From NCBI RefSeq assembly GCF_051304405.1, contig NZ_JBPPGG010000003.1:339088-403087 (forward strand): 64,000 nt of DNA, in the 5' to 3' direction. Below the pieces are notes generated by a model. It made no database searches. It was given only the letters and a program-made list of their open reading frames with translations, and was not told the DNA's origin. The DNA comes from Pedomonas sp051304405 (lineage in GTDB: Bacteria > Pseudomonadota > Alphaproteobacteria > Sphingomonadales > Sphingomonadaceae). Shown one piece after another: positions 9,569-18,836 of the stretch (its first letter is position 1; each line of letters begins with the position of its first letter). Made by a program: the position numbers and the translations under genes.

Positions 9569-10959
9569 TGGACCAGTTCACCCTTAAAAGCGGCTGCGAG
9601 AATGGATTGGCGGAGGCGTGCCCCTGCGTCGCCACAGCGGGCTAGAATTGCAAGAGTAGTATCTGCCTCGGCTGATAAAGAAGTTATAGTCTCAACTATT
9701 TGCTGCATCTCCTCGCGTGGGGGTAGCGGCATGCATATTGACTGGACCCGCTCCTTGTTAAGAGCAGGCTGATTGCCTCCAGACCCATCGGTCCGGGTTC
9801 GCTCGTACCGGTGTCGCAAGTAGTTGAAAACAAATTCTGGCGGGACTGGAGTGTCTGGGACACGGATTGATGCACAATTCTGATTATGGGTTGCGGCGAT
9901 GCGCAAGATGGCAGCCTGCCCACGAGTTTTGCCTTCTCCGATCATCCCGAGCATCACAGTTCCTGGTGGCAATATTCTCTCGTTGCTTCCTTTGATTGCC
10001 AGTGGGCTGATGCATTCACGAGTTTCGTAGATATTGTTAAATGCAACTTCCCCGCTGCTCACCCAAGGAATAGATCCTGCCCAGAGTGCTGGATTCTTCC
10101 GCGAAGGAGTGGAGCCTACAAAGACTGGAAACAATTGACCCAGGGATGCCCACGTCCAGCCTTCCGGCAGTTCAGGCAGGTCTGATGTGTCCGGGGCGGC
10201 GGGTTCCTTGTAACGCTTGCCCTTGTTCTTGGGGTCGGCTTCCCAGCGGGCGCGGCGCTCGGCGAGGATGCGCTGGAGGAGTTGCTCTCCGGTTTCCGTG
10301 CAGGGATTGGCGGCGCGCCAGTCCGCCGTCAGCTCGCCGGTTACGGCTGCCTTCAGTAGAGCCTTGCGATAGACCTCCAGATCCTCCCGGGCGCGGGTCA
10401 GCGCCGTCTCGCCATCTTCCAGCTCGGAGAACAGCTCATCAATCCGCGCCACAATCCGCCGCTGGGTCTCCAGAGGGGGGACGGGAACCGGGTAAGCAGA
10501 CATGGTCTTGAAATCGATCCGGGGACGGTCTCCGGTTACCGCGTGGCTTGCAAATGACACAAAACCTGAGTGGTGCAATATCCAGCGCAGGTAAGCGGGT
10601 TCAATGTCCGCCGCACAATTCAGTACAATGAACTCGCCTGAGCAGGCTCCGTCGCGGTCAGCCAGCCAAACCTTGTTCAAGTAGGGTCGTAGGCGGCCAT
10701 AAAGGATTTGCCCGGCCGAGAAGGCGTTGGCGGCGCTTCTCATCTCGCTGAATTGTGAAACTCCCTCCAGTCGGATTGAGTGTGGGGCAATGCTATCAAG
10801 GCCCACGAATGGCAGAGAACTCTTCGGGTCGGGTTGGTATTTGCCCTTACTAGGCGTGGCAATGTTCCCAAGCCGCTCCCACCGCCAGCCCTCGGGAAGC
10901 TCCCACGGCCCTTCAACCGGCGCATTCAGCACCGCTGCCTTTTCTCGCCCCCGTGCCAC
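9565..10959 (-). CDS. hsdS: Type I restriction-modification specificity subunit
   Basis: A 464-aa HsdS with two target recognition domains, about residues 15-200 and 240-455. Each opens with the family signature LPEGW(R/T)W. The repeats are joined by a helical spacer (RARWEADPKNKGKRYKEP region). The start is GTG at 10959, supported by AAGGA just upstream. hsdR ends 9 bp before it. HsdS sets the bipartite DNA recognition sequence, which cannot be read from the sequence alone. Both halves look complete. Confidence 0.92.
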   Translation of the reverse strand: MARGREKAAVLNAPVEGPWELPEGWRWERLGNIATPSKGKYQPDPKSSLPFVGLDSIAPHSIRLEGVSQFSEMRSAANAFSAGQILYGRLRPYLNKVWLADRDGACSGEFIVLNCAADIEPAYLRWILHHSGFVSFASHAVTGDRPRIDFKTMSAYPVPVPPLETQRRIVARIDELFSELEDGETALTRAREDLEVYRKALLKAAVTGELTADWRAANPCTETGEQLLQRILAERRARWEADPKNKGKRYKEPAAPDTSDLPELPEGWTWASLGQLFPVFVGSTPSRKNPALWAGSIPWVSSGEVAFNNIYETRECISPLAIKGSNERILPPGTVMLGMIGEGKTRGQAAILRIAATHNQNCASIRVPDTPVPPEFVFNYLRHRYERTRTDGSGGNQPALNKERVQSICMPLPPREEMQQIVETITSLSAEADTTLAILARCGDAGARLRQSILAAAFKGELVQ

Positions 10960-10968
10960 TTTGTTTCC

Positions 10969-13689
10969 TTACGCCACCAGTGCCTGCGTTACGTCGTCAA
11001 TTACGGCCTTCAGCTGGCCGCCAAAGGCCTTCTGGGCGGCGATGACCCCGCCCCGGCTGGTGAATTGGGGCAATTGCTGCATGTCTGGCAAGCTGATTTC
11101 GATATTTGCGGCCAGGTGGTCGCGGATGGCTTCCAGCCAGCCCAGCTGTTCCTGATTGTATTCGCGCCCGGCCTTCTTCTCGCGGCCCAGCCACAGGTTG
11201 AAGCGCTGCTGCACTTCCGCCGAGAAGGGGGCCAGGCTGTCCGTCGCGCCGATGGCGAAGCGCACCAGCGCCACAATGTCCGTCAGCACCTTGGCCGGAT
11301 TGGAGCGAACCTTGTCCCCCTGCAAGCGCTTGTAGGCTGCCCACAGCTGGATCGGCTCCAGCAGCCACGGCGGCTGCATCATCAGCGCTTTCAGCTCCTC
11401 AAGGCTTTCGTAGGTCAGCCGCTCCTGAACCTTGGGCTTGCCATAGAGGATGGAGAGGGCAATCACCTCGTCCTGCTTCTCGTCCAGCAACTGCTTGAAG
11501 CGATCCACCATCGCTTGCGCCGCCTTCTGGTCAAAGCCGGTGGAGATGACCACATCCTGCGAATACGGGTCGATGACCACTTCGCTGGCCTTCTTCAGCT
11601 CCATCAGCAGGTTGCGGAGTTCCGGCGCGTTGAACGGCTCCAGCGCCTCTTCCCGCAGCATCTCGGCGGTGGCGTCTCGCTCCTCCGGCGAGGGGCTGCG
11701 CTGGCGGATGATGTCTTCATCCAGCGAGTCCAGCAGCTTGCCCGCCAGCATGTTGAGCGACAGGCCGTGGGTGGCCTCTTCAATCCGCTCCTTCTGCTCG
11801 GGAGACAGCTTACGGTCCAGCGCGGCCAGCCGCCCGGCAAGGGTTGAGACAACGTCTTCGTCATTGCGGCCGCTGGCCACCTGCTCCAGCAGCTTGTCGA
11901 AGGAGACGGTGCGTTCCCGCTCCAACGGCTTGGCGATGATCTTCTCGCTTTCGGTCACGCCCACCGCGTCGATGAGGATGAAACGCTCCTTGGTGGTGGC
12001 GTCCGGCGTCACCTTGCGAAGATCATCAGGGCTGACCGTCCGCACGCCGCGCCCACGCATCTGCTCGAAATACAGCGCAGAGCGCACGTCGCGCATGAAG
12101 ATCAGCACCTCCAGCGGCTTCACGTCAGTGCCGGTTGCAATCATGTCCACCGTCACCGCAATGCGCGGGTTATAGTCATTGCGGAACTGATTGATGAGCT
12201 GCTCGGGGTTCACGCCGCTCACCCGGTAGGTGATCTTCTTGGCGAAGTCGTTGCCCTTGCCGAACACCTCGCGGGCAATCTTCACAATCTCTTCGGCGTG
12301 GTTGTCGTCCTTGGCGAAGATGAGCGTTTTCGGCACCTCCTTGCGGCCGGGAAACAGCTCGGTCGAGAGGGTGTCCCGATAGGTCTCCAGCACCGTGCGG
12401 ATCTGGTTGGGCGCGATAACCGTGCGGTCAAGGTCTGAGCCTGCATAGATCAGGTCATCATCCAGCAGCTCAAGCCGCTCCCGCCGGGTGTGGCGGTCTC
12501 GCCGGGGAACGGTAAAGCCGGCAGGCACCTTGCTGCCGTATTCGCCAATCTGGGTGCGGATGCGGAAAATCTCGCCGTCCACGTTCACTCCGTCGATGAC
12601 GGAGCGCTCATAAGGGTATTCCGCCACCACGTTCTGGTTGAAGAAGCCGTAGGTGTGCGGCGAGGGCGTCGCCGTCAGGCCGATGATGTGGGCGTCGAAG
12701 TAATCCAGCACCTGCCGCCAGGTGCCGTAGATGGAGCGGTGGCATTCATCGACAATGACGATGTCGAACGTCTCGGGCGGAAAATCCGGGTTGTAGCTGA
12801 CCAGCTTGGTGGTGAGCGGCGCTGTGTCCTGCTCGTAGGCGCTGGCTTCCTCGTCCTCCTCGCTCAGTTCCGTGCCGCTCAGCTGGGCGAACACCCGCTG
12901 GATGGTGGAGATGACCACCTGTGCATTGGGGTCCAGCCCTGCGGCCCCAAGGCGCTGGGCGTTGTAAATTTCGGTGAACAGGCGGTTGGTGCCGTAGGGG
13001 CGGAAGCCCTGAAACTCCTTGAGCGTCTGACGGCCAAGGTTGTTGCGATCCACCAGGAACAGGATGCGGCGGGCCTTGGCATGAGCCAGCAGTCGGTAGC
13101 AGATGTTGGCGGCGGTGAAGGTCTTGCCCGCGCCCGTTGCCATATGGATGAGCGAGCGGGGCCGGTCCTCCGCCAGAGACTCTTCCAGCCCGGTGATGGC
13201 TTCCACCTGACAGTCGCGCAGCCCCTCGGGATTGAGCGGCGGCGGGGTTTGCAGGCGGGCGCGCAAGGATGAGCCATCCTTTAGCCACCCCAGCAGGGTT
13301 TCCGGCCGGTGAAACGAGAACACGCGCCGCGAGCGGGCATCCGGGTCCGCCCGGTCCAGAAACTGGGTTTCCAGCCCGCTGGCCTCGTAAGTGAAGCGCA
13401 AGGGTTCGCCCCAGGTCTTGAGCGGGGCGGGAGGGGCCGCGATGTACCGCGCCGATTGCTCGGCCACCCCAACAAGGGGCGTGCCTTGCTTCTTCGCCTC
13501 GATAACGCCGCAAGCCTTGCCGTCAATGAACAGCAGGTAATCGCAAGGGCCGGTCGCCATCGGGTATTCCCGAACGGCGACCCCAAGGCCCGCCTTGCGG
13601 TTCAGCTCCGCCCGGTCCTGTACGATCCACCCCGCTGCCTCCAGCTGGGCGTCGATCAGGGTCCGGGCGCGTTCTTCTGGCTTGCTCAT
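10969..13689 (-). CDS. hsdR: Type I restriction-modification endonuclease/translocase, R subunit
   Basis: A 906-aa HsdR. The N-terminal nuclease core has D50 and EAK (64-66). A superfamily 2 DEAD-like motor follows, with Walker A MATGAGKT (about 183-190), DECH at 314-317 and TATP at about 339-342. The C-terminal region belongs to the EcoEI-type subunit. It translocates and cuts unmodified DNA together with HsdM and HsdS. The ATG at 13689 (MSKPEERART) is preferred; the frame is open to 13791 but the extra residues look non-native. It is the first gene of the four-gene operon. Confidence 0.93.
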   Translation of the reverse strand: MSKPEERARTLIDAQLEAAGWIVQDRAELNRKAGLGVAVREYPMATGPCDYLLFIDGKACGVIEAKKQGTPLVGVAEQSARYIAAPPAPLKTWGEPLRFTYEASGLETQFLDRADPDARSRRVFSFHRPETLLGWLKDGSSLRARLQTPPPLNPEGLRDCQVEAITGLEESLAEDRPRSLIHMATGAGKTFTAANICYRLLAHAKARRILFLVDRNNLGRQTLKEFQGFRPYGTNRLFTEIYNAQRLGAAGLDPNAQVVISTIQRVFAQLSGTELSEEDEEASAYEQDTAPLTTKLVSYNPDFPPETFDIVIVDECHRSIYGTWRQVLDYFDAHIIGLTATPSPHTYGFFNQNVVAEYPYERSVIDGVNVDGEIFRIRTQIGEYGSKVPAGFTVPRRDRHTRRERLELLDDDLIYAGSDLDRTVIAPNQIRTVLETYRDTLSTELFPGRKEVPKTLIFAKDDNHAEEIVKIAREVFGKGNDFAKKITYRVSGVNPEQLINQFRNDYNPRIAVTVDMIATGTDVKPLEVLIFMRDVRSALYFEQMRGRGVRTVSPDDLRKVTPDATTKERFILIDAVGVTESEKIIAKPLERERTVSFDKLLEQVASGRNDEDVVSTLAGRLAALDRKLSPEQKERIEEATHGLSLNMLAGKLLDSLDEDIIRQRSPSPEERDATAEMLREEALEPFNAPELRNLLMELKKASEVVIDPYSQDVVISTGFDQKAAQAMVDRFKQLLDEKQDEVIALSILYGKPKVQERLTYESLEELKALMMQPPWLLEPIQLWAAYKRLQGDKVRSNPAKVLTDIVALVRFAIGATDSLAPFSAEVQQRFNLWLGREKKAGREYNQEQLGWLEAIRDHLAANIEISLPDMQQLPQFTSRGGVIAAQKAFGGQLKAVIDDVTQALVA

Positions 13690-14223
13690 ACAAATGTTAT
13701 GGCAAGCGGAATGAATCAGGGCAAGCAGGTGCTCTTGCACTGAACACAGCGGATCCAAGGCCGTATTGATTTTGGCGACCGGTGATGCCAATTGCGTGCC
13801 CGCAGTTAAGCTGATGCGATGTGGCCAGTCACCCCGGTCCGATGCCAGGTTCCCTCCGCGTTCTTCATCGGCGGCATAAGACCCTTGAGGTGCAGATATT
13901 GGGCCTGTGAAGGCTTGCCGCCGACATTACGGGTTGTACCTCGCTCGGCGGTTACCGGATTTCGCCAATGTTGAACAGAGGCCAGGTTTCCGGATCAGCC
14001 GGGAGCAAATTTACATTGCACAACGCACAGCTGAAACGGCGGGCTGACGGTCGGTGGTCCATCTGGATATCTAAACGCAGGCGTTGCCTGGATGACAAAC
14101 GACGGCTGGTGAGCACCTCGGTACGGGCGGCATCCGGGGCGATACAGCGCCTGTCGGGCGCGTGAGCGTCAGTGATTCCTGAAAACGGTGCTGACGCCTC
14201 AATAATCGCCACGAAAATCGCCC
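13690..14223. other. Intergenic region between the restriction operon and czcC, no supported gene
   Basis: This holds the expected promoter region of hsdR on its left and the downstream flank of czcC on its right. Short open frames exist on both strands (65-86 codons) but have no recognisable motif or ribosome binding site. No RNA gene or repeat is apparent. Confidence 0.4.
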
Positions 14224-15471
14224 TCAGTGGTCTCCGTCCTCATCCGGTGACCAGATGGTGTGCGCGTCGATCTGGATCTTGAGCAGGGCGCGGCTGGCGT
14301 CTGACCGTGCCATGATTTCAGCCCGGCGGGCGTCGTTGGCGAGGCGGCGGGCGTAGAGCAGATCAGCAAGATCGATCTGGCCCAGTTGATAGCCGCGCTC
14401 GGTCCTTCCAACCGCTTCAGCCGCGCTTTGCGCCGCCGCCTGCGCACGCTGCCACGCCTTCAGCCGGGTCCGGGCATTGGAGAGGTCCGCATCGGCAACC
14501 GCGGTGACGGAGCGCATGACATTTTCCAGTTCAAGCCGCGCGGCGTTGGCTTCGGCCGACGCCATATCCGCAGCGGCGCGCCGGTGGCCGCCGCCCAGCG
14601 GCACGGAGACGACCACACCCGCCCCCTTTTCCATGCCGCTGCGCTCGCTGAACATGCGCACGCCGAACGAGGGATCGGCAAACCTGTCGGCCCCGACCCG
14701 CCGGGAGACGACCCCCAGGCGCTCTGCCTCGCGGGCAGCGGCGCGGATCTCGTGACTGTGTTCGATCACAAGCTCCCGCAAGGCTTCCAGACCCTGCGGC
14801 GGGGACTCAGGAAGCACCAGCTCGGGCGGCTCCGGCGGCAGCGGAATTTCGGGGAAACTTGCGCTCAAGGTCACGCGCGCTTCCTCCCGCGCCGCGAGCG
14901 AGGCGGCGGCCTGGGCCTCGGCCTGCGCCAGCGCGGCCATCGCCTGATCAACCTCAAGCTCGGAGGCATCGCGCAGGGCCACCCGTCGCTGGAGCGAGGA
15001 CAGCTCGGCTTCCAGCCAGCGCACGGTCTCGAGATCAATGCGATACAGGCTGGCGGCGGTCAGCCAGTCATGCCACAGGCCGGACAAGTCCAGCGCGACC
15101 TGGTGCCGAACATCCGCCATCCGGTTTTCCGCCACCTCGATTTCAAGCGCGCCGGCCTTGCGATCGAGCGCGGCCTTGCCCGGCAGCCGGAAGGGACGGG
15201 TAATGCTGACGTCAAACTCGTCAAACTCGCCCTCGTAATCCACGCTCCGGCGCACGTAGCCGCCCTCAACCGTCACCTCATGGGGCCCGCGCGCCAGCAT
15301 GTCGCGGCTGGCGCGGGCCGCCTCGACACGCGCAGCGGCGGCCTTGACGGCGGGGTGATTGTCGAGCACTTCGATCACCGTCTCCGGGGGCGGCAGATCG
15401 GCCCGCTGCGCCAGGGCAGGCGCCGCCGCAAGAAACACGGAGAGCATCAGGAGTGGACGAAGCCGCCTCAT
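14224..15471 (-). CDS. czcC: CzcC-type outer-membrane factor of a heavy-metal RND efflux system
   Basis: A 415-aa TolC-family outer-membrane channel protein. A signal peptide (RPLLMLSVFLAAAPALAQ) is followed by two long heptad-rich alpha-helical repeats, seen as Ala/Arg/Glu-rich stretches around residues 40-210 and 230-400. It would complete the tripartite pump formed with the CzcA and CzcB proteins encoded just upstream. Its ATG overlaps the stop of the DUF3240 gene by 4 bp (15468-15471). It is the last gene of the operon and ends with a charged tail (PDEDGDH). Confidence 0.88.
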   Translation of the reverse strand: MRRLRPLLMLSVFLAAAPALAQRADLPPPETVIEVLDNHPAVKAAAARVEAARASRDMLARGPHEVTVEGGYVRRSVDYEGEFDEFDVSITRPFRLPGKAALDRKAGALEIEVAENRMADVRHQVALDLSGLWHDWLTAASLYRIDLETVRWLEAELSSLQRRVALRDASELEVDQAMAALAQAEAQAAASLAAREEARVTLSASFPEIPLPPEPPELVLPESPPQGLEALRELVIEHSHEIRAAAREAERLGVVSRRVGADRFADPSFGVRMFSERSGMEKGAGVVVSVPLGGGHRRAAADMASAEANAARLELENVMRSVTAVADADLSNARTRLKAWQRAQAAAQSAAEAVGRTERGYQLGQIDLADLLYARRLANDARRAEIMARSDASRALLKIQIDAHTIWSPDEDGDH

Positions 15472-15767
15472 GCGATCCTCCCGCGGGCGAGGACAGGCAC
15501 CGCATGCCAGCGCACCGGCAACTGACGGGCGGCCCGGGTGACGGCATCGACCAGTTCCGCCATTTTTGCTTCCTCGACGATCAGTTCGAGCGCATTGCGC
15601 TGGAGACGCCCGGCGACCTGTTCGGCCGTGCTGGCGTCGGCGAAATCGATGCCGGAGACCTGTTTCGCCGTAATATGAACGGGCGCGTCCGAAACCGAGC
15701 GGATCGCCGCGACAAGGATATCCGTGTCGCGGGCGGCGCAGTGGAAGGTGAGCAGAATATCAGACAT
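15468..15767 (-). CDS. DUF3240 family small protein of the efflux operon
   Basis: A 99-aa protein resembling DUF3240, a ferredoxin-like-fold family found beside CzcCBA-type pumps. The ATG at 15767 lies inside the last codons of czcA (8-bp overlap) and the stop overlaps czcC. There is no signal peptide or transmembrane segment, so it is probably cytoplasmic. By analogy with PII/CutA-like proteins it may sense the pumped metal or regulate the pump; that role is inference. A start six codons earlier (15785) is possible but would overlap czcA more. Confidence 0.75.
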   Translation of the reverse strand: MSDILLTFHCAARDTDILVAAIRSVSDAPVHITAKQVSGIDFADASTAEQVAGRLQRNALELIVEEAKMAELVDAVTRAARQLPVRWHAVPVLARGRIA

Positions 15768-18700
15768 TGTCGGCTTCCCCGGCACCTTCCCCGAAGCGCT
15801 CGAACAGGATGGGCAGAAGGACCAGCGTCAGCAGCGTCGAGGTGACGAGCCCGCCGATCACCACGATCGCCAGCGGCCGCTGAATCTCCGAGCCGGGCCC
15901 GGTGGCGAAGAGCAGCGGAACCAGGCCGAAGGCGGTGATGCTGGCGGTCATCAGCACCGGCCGCAGCCGGCGCTCCGCGCCGAGCCGCACGGCCTCGGCC
16001 ATGCTGTAGCCTTCGGCGCGCAGCTGCCGGAAGTACGCAACCAGCACCAGTCCGTTGAGGACGGCGATGCCCAGCAGCGCAATGAACCCGACCGAGGCCG
16101 GGACCGAGAGATACTGGCCCGACGCCCAGAGCGAGACAATGCCGCCCACCATGGCGAAGGGGATGTTGAGCAGAATGAGAACCGAAGCGCGCAGCGACCG
16201 CAGCGTTGCCAGCAGCACGAAGAAGATCAGCACCAGGGCAATCGGAATCACCAGCATCAGCCGGGCCGAGGCCCGCTGCTGGTTCTCGAACTGTCCGCCC
16301 CAGACAATGTGATATCCGGCCGGCAGCTTGACGTGCGCCTCGACCGCCGCCCGGGCTTCGTCCACATAGCCCACAAGATCGCGCCCCGAGACAAACGCCT
16401 GCACCAGCGCGAAACGGGAGCCGTTTTCGTGCTCCAGTTTCACCGGCCCCTGGGTCCGCTCGACCCGCGCCATGTCGCTGACCCGGGCGAGAATGCCTTC
16501 CGGCGTGTGCAGCTGAAGATCGGCGAACCGCGCGGGATCGGCGCGCAGGCTTTCGTCGCCGCGAATGACGATCGGCACCCGCTTCTGGCCATCGGCGACG
16601 ACGCCGGCCCGGATGCCTTCCACCTGGGCGCGCAGGGCTTCTTCGAGATGGTCAACTGGCATGCCGAACCGGCCGGCCGCAGCGCGATCAATGTCCAGCT
16701 GGAGATAGTCCACACTGTCGTTGGCGACCGTGATCACTTCCGTTGCGCCGCGCACGCCGGTCAGAACATGCTGGATCTGCCCGGCAAGGTCGGACAGCAT
16801 CGCAAGATCCGGTCCGAAGATCTTGACCACGAGATCGCCCCGCGCCCCGGTCAACATCTCGGACACGCGCATCTCGATCGGCTGGGTGAACGTCGGCTGG
16901 ATGCCGGGCAGGTCGTCGAGCGCCTTGCGGATTTCCTCGACGATGAAATCCTTGTCGCCGCGCCATTCGGAGTGAGGTTTTAGCCTGAGAAAAATGTCTG
17001 TCTCGTTCGGCCCCATCGGGTCGAGGCCCAGTTCGTCGGAGCCGACGCGGGCGACCACGTCCTGCACTTCCGGCACGGACAGCATGGCACGCTCCGCCGC
17101 CATGTCGCCCTGGATCGACTGCTCCAGGTTGATCGAGGGCAGCTTGGCCAGCTGGACGATCACCGACCCCTCATCCATGGTCGGCATGAACGTCTTGCCG
17201 ACGGTGGCATAGGCAATCCCGGCGATCAGCAGACCGGCCGCCGACAATCCGTAGACCAGACGCTTGTGTGCGAACGCGCCTGCGAGAAGCCGCTGATAGC
17301 GGGGCCCGAGCTGCCGCATGATCCAGGGTTCGCCCTGATGGCCGCCCTTGAGGAAATAGGACGACAGCACCGGCACGAGCGTCAGCGCCAGCAGCAGCGA
17401 GCCAATCAGGGCGAAAATGATGGTCAGTGCGACCGGCGAGAACAGCTTGCCCTCCAGCCCCTGCAAGGACAGCAGCGGCAGAAACACCAGCGCGATGATG
17501 ATGATGCCCGCCGACACCGGCGCGATCACTTCGCCCGCCGCCTGGAACACCAGATTGAGGCGCGGCTGGCCCGCCCCGTGCGCCCGCCCCAGACGCTCGA
17601 CGATGTTCTCGACCACAACCACAGCGCCATCGACCAGCATACCGATGGCGATCGCAAGCCCGCCCAGGCTCATGAGATTGGCGGAAAGATCCATGCCGCT
17701 CATGAAGAGGAAGGTGATGAGCGCCGCCATCGGCAGGGTCACGGCGACAATCGCCGCCGCGCGCCAGTCCCCGAGAAACAGGATCAGCAGCACCACCACG
17801 AGGATGGTCGCCTCGAGGAGCGCCTTCTCGACCGTGCCGACCGCACGCTCGATGAGGTCGGACCGGTCGTAGAAAACATCGATATGCGTACCCGCAGGCA
17901 GCGTTTTCTCCACATCCGCCAGCCGGGCGCGCACGCCCTCCACCACCTGCCGCGCGTCCGCCCCGCGCAGGGCGATCACCAGACCCTCAACCGCCTCCGC
18001 CGTGCCGTTCTTGGTGACGGCGCCATAGCGGGTGAGGCTGCCTGTCCCGACGCTTGCCACATCGCCGAGCCGCACAATGCGGCCATCCCGGCTGGTGATG
18101 ACCAGGGATTGAAGATCCTCGACGGTGCGAATGGCGCCCACCGCACGCACGATCAGGGCCTCCTCGCCGCTGGTGAGGCGGCCCGCGCCATCGTTGCGGT
18201 TGCCGCTCTCGATCGCGTCGCGCAACTCCGCCACGGACAGCCTGGCGCTCGCAAGCGCAACCGGGTCCGGCCGGACCTCGAACGTGCGGACGTAGCCGCC
18301 GAGCGCATTGACATCGGCAACGCCCGGCACGGTGCGCAGCGCGGGCCGGATCGTCCAGTCCAGCAGCTCCCGCTTTTCCTGAAGGGAGAGCGGCCCCTCG
18401 ATCGTGAACATGTAGACATCGGAGAGCGGCGTCGAAATCGGCGCCAGCCCGCCGCTAACCGTGTCCGGCAGCTCGTCCATGACCCCGGACAGGCGCTCCG
18501 CCACCTGCTGGCGCGCCCAGTAGATGTCCGTTCCATCGGTGAAGTCGATGGTCACGTCTGCAATCGCGTATTTTGCGGTCGAGCGCAGCACCGTCTGGTT
18601 GGGGATGCCGAGCATCTCCATCTCGATCGGCGTGATGACGCGGCTTTCCACTTCCTCGGGCGTCATGCCCGGAGCCTTGAGGATGAGCTTCACCTGCGTC

Positions 18701-18831
18701 GGCGCGATATTGGGATAGGCATCCACCGGCAGGTTGAGAAAGGCCCAGGCCCCCAGCACGGCGGTGACCAGCGCCAGCGCGAGAACCAGCAGGCGATAGG
18801 AAAGCGCCTTGGCGACGAGAGAGCGCAGCAT
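15760..18831 (-). CDS. czcA: CzcA-type heavy-metal efflux RND transporter
   Basis: A 1023-aa inner-membrane RND proton antiporter of the HME subfamily, with the expected 12-helix architecture and two large periplasmic loops. Transmembrane segment 4 carries IGMLVDGAVVVVEN, matching the HME signature with the essential acidic residue. An Ala-rather-than-DFG context precedes it, which in the HME scheme fits divalent-metal pumps other than the classic CzcA type. It would move metal ions from periplasm or cytoplasm through CzcC. It lies 5 bp after czcB. The exact metal (Zn, Cd, Co, Ni) cannot be settled from sequence. Length is normal. Confidence 0.92.
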   Translation of the reverse strand: MLRSLVAKALSYRLLVLALALVTAVLGAWAFLNLPVDAYPNIAPTQVKLILKAPGMTPEEVESRVITPIEMEMLGIPNQTVLRSTAKYAIADVTIDFTDGTDIYWARQQVAERLSGVMDELPDTVSGGLAPISTPLSDVYMFTIEGPLSLQEKRELLDWTIRPALRTVPGVADVNALGGYVRTFEVRPDPVALASARLSVAELRDAIESGNRNDGAGRLTSGEEALIVRAVGAIRTVEDLQSLVITSRDGRIVRLGDVASVGTGSLTRYGAVTKNGTAEAVEGLVIALRGADARQVVEGVRARLADVEKTLPAGTHIDVFYDRSDLIERAVGTVEKALLEATILVVVLLILFLGDWRAAAIVAVTLPMAALITFLFMSGMDLSANLMSLGGLAIAIGMLVDGAVVVVENIVERLGRAHGAGQPRLNLVFQAAGEVIAPVSAGIIIIALVFLPLLSLQGLEGKLFSPVALTIIFALIGSLLLALTLVPVLSSYFLKGGHQGEPWIMRQLGPRYQRLLAGAFAHKRLVYGLSAAGLLIAGIAYATVGKTFMPTMDEGSVIVQLAKLPSINLEQSIQGDMAAERAMLSVPEVQDVVARVGSDELGLDPMGPNETDIFLRLKPHSEWRGDKDFIVEEIRKALDDLPGIQPTFTQPIEMRVSEMLTGARGDLVVKIFGPDLAMLSDLAGQIQHVLTGVRGATEVITVANDSVDYLQLDIDRAAAGRFGMPVDHLEEALRAQVEGIRAGVVADGQKRVPIVIRGDESLRADPARFADLQLHTPEGILARVSDMARVERTQGPVKLEHENGSRFALVQAFVSGRDLVGYVDEARAAVEAHVKLPAGYHIVWGGQFENQQRASARLMLVIPIALVLIFFVLLATLRSLRASVLILLNIPFAMVGGIVSLWASGQYLSVPASVGFIALLGIAVLNGLVLVAYFRQLRAEGYSMAEAVRLGAERRLRPVLMTASITAFGLVPLLFATGPGSEIQRPLAIVVIGGLVTSTLLTLVLLPILFERFGEGAGEADNV

Positions 18832-18836
18832 GGGCG

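Noticed and set aside
7919..9772. A 617-codon plus-strand frame opposite hsdM and mrr
   Set aside because: It is the GC-rich antisense shadow of well-supported genes and has no family motif.
13952..14212. 86-codon frame between hsdR and czcC as a gene
   Set aside because: No ribosome binding site, no motif, and similar-length frames exist on the other strand.
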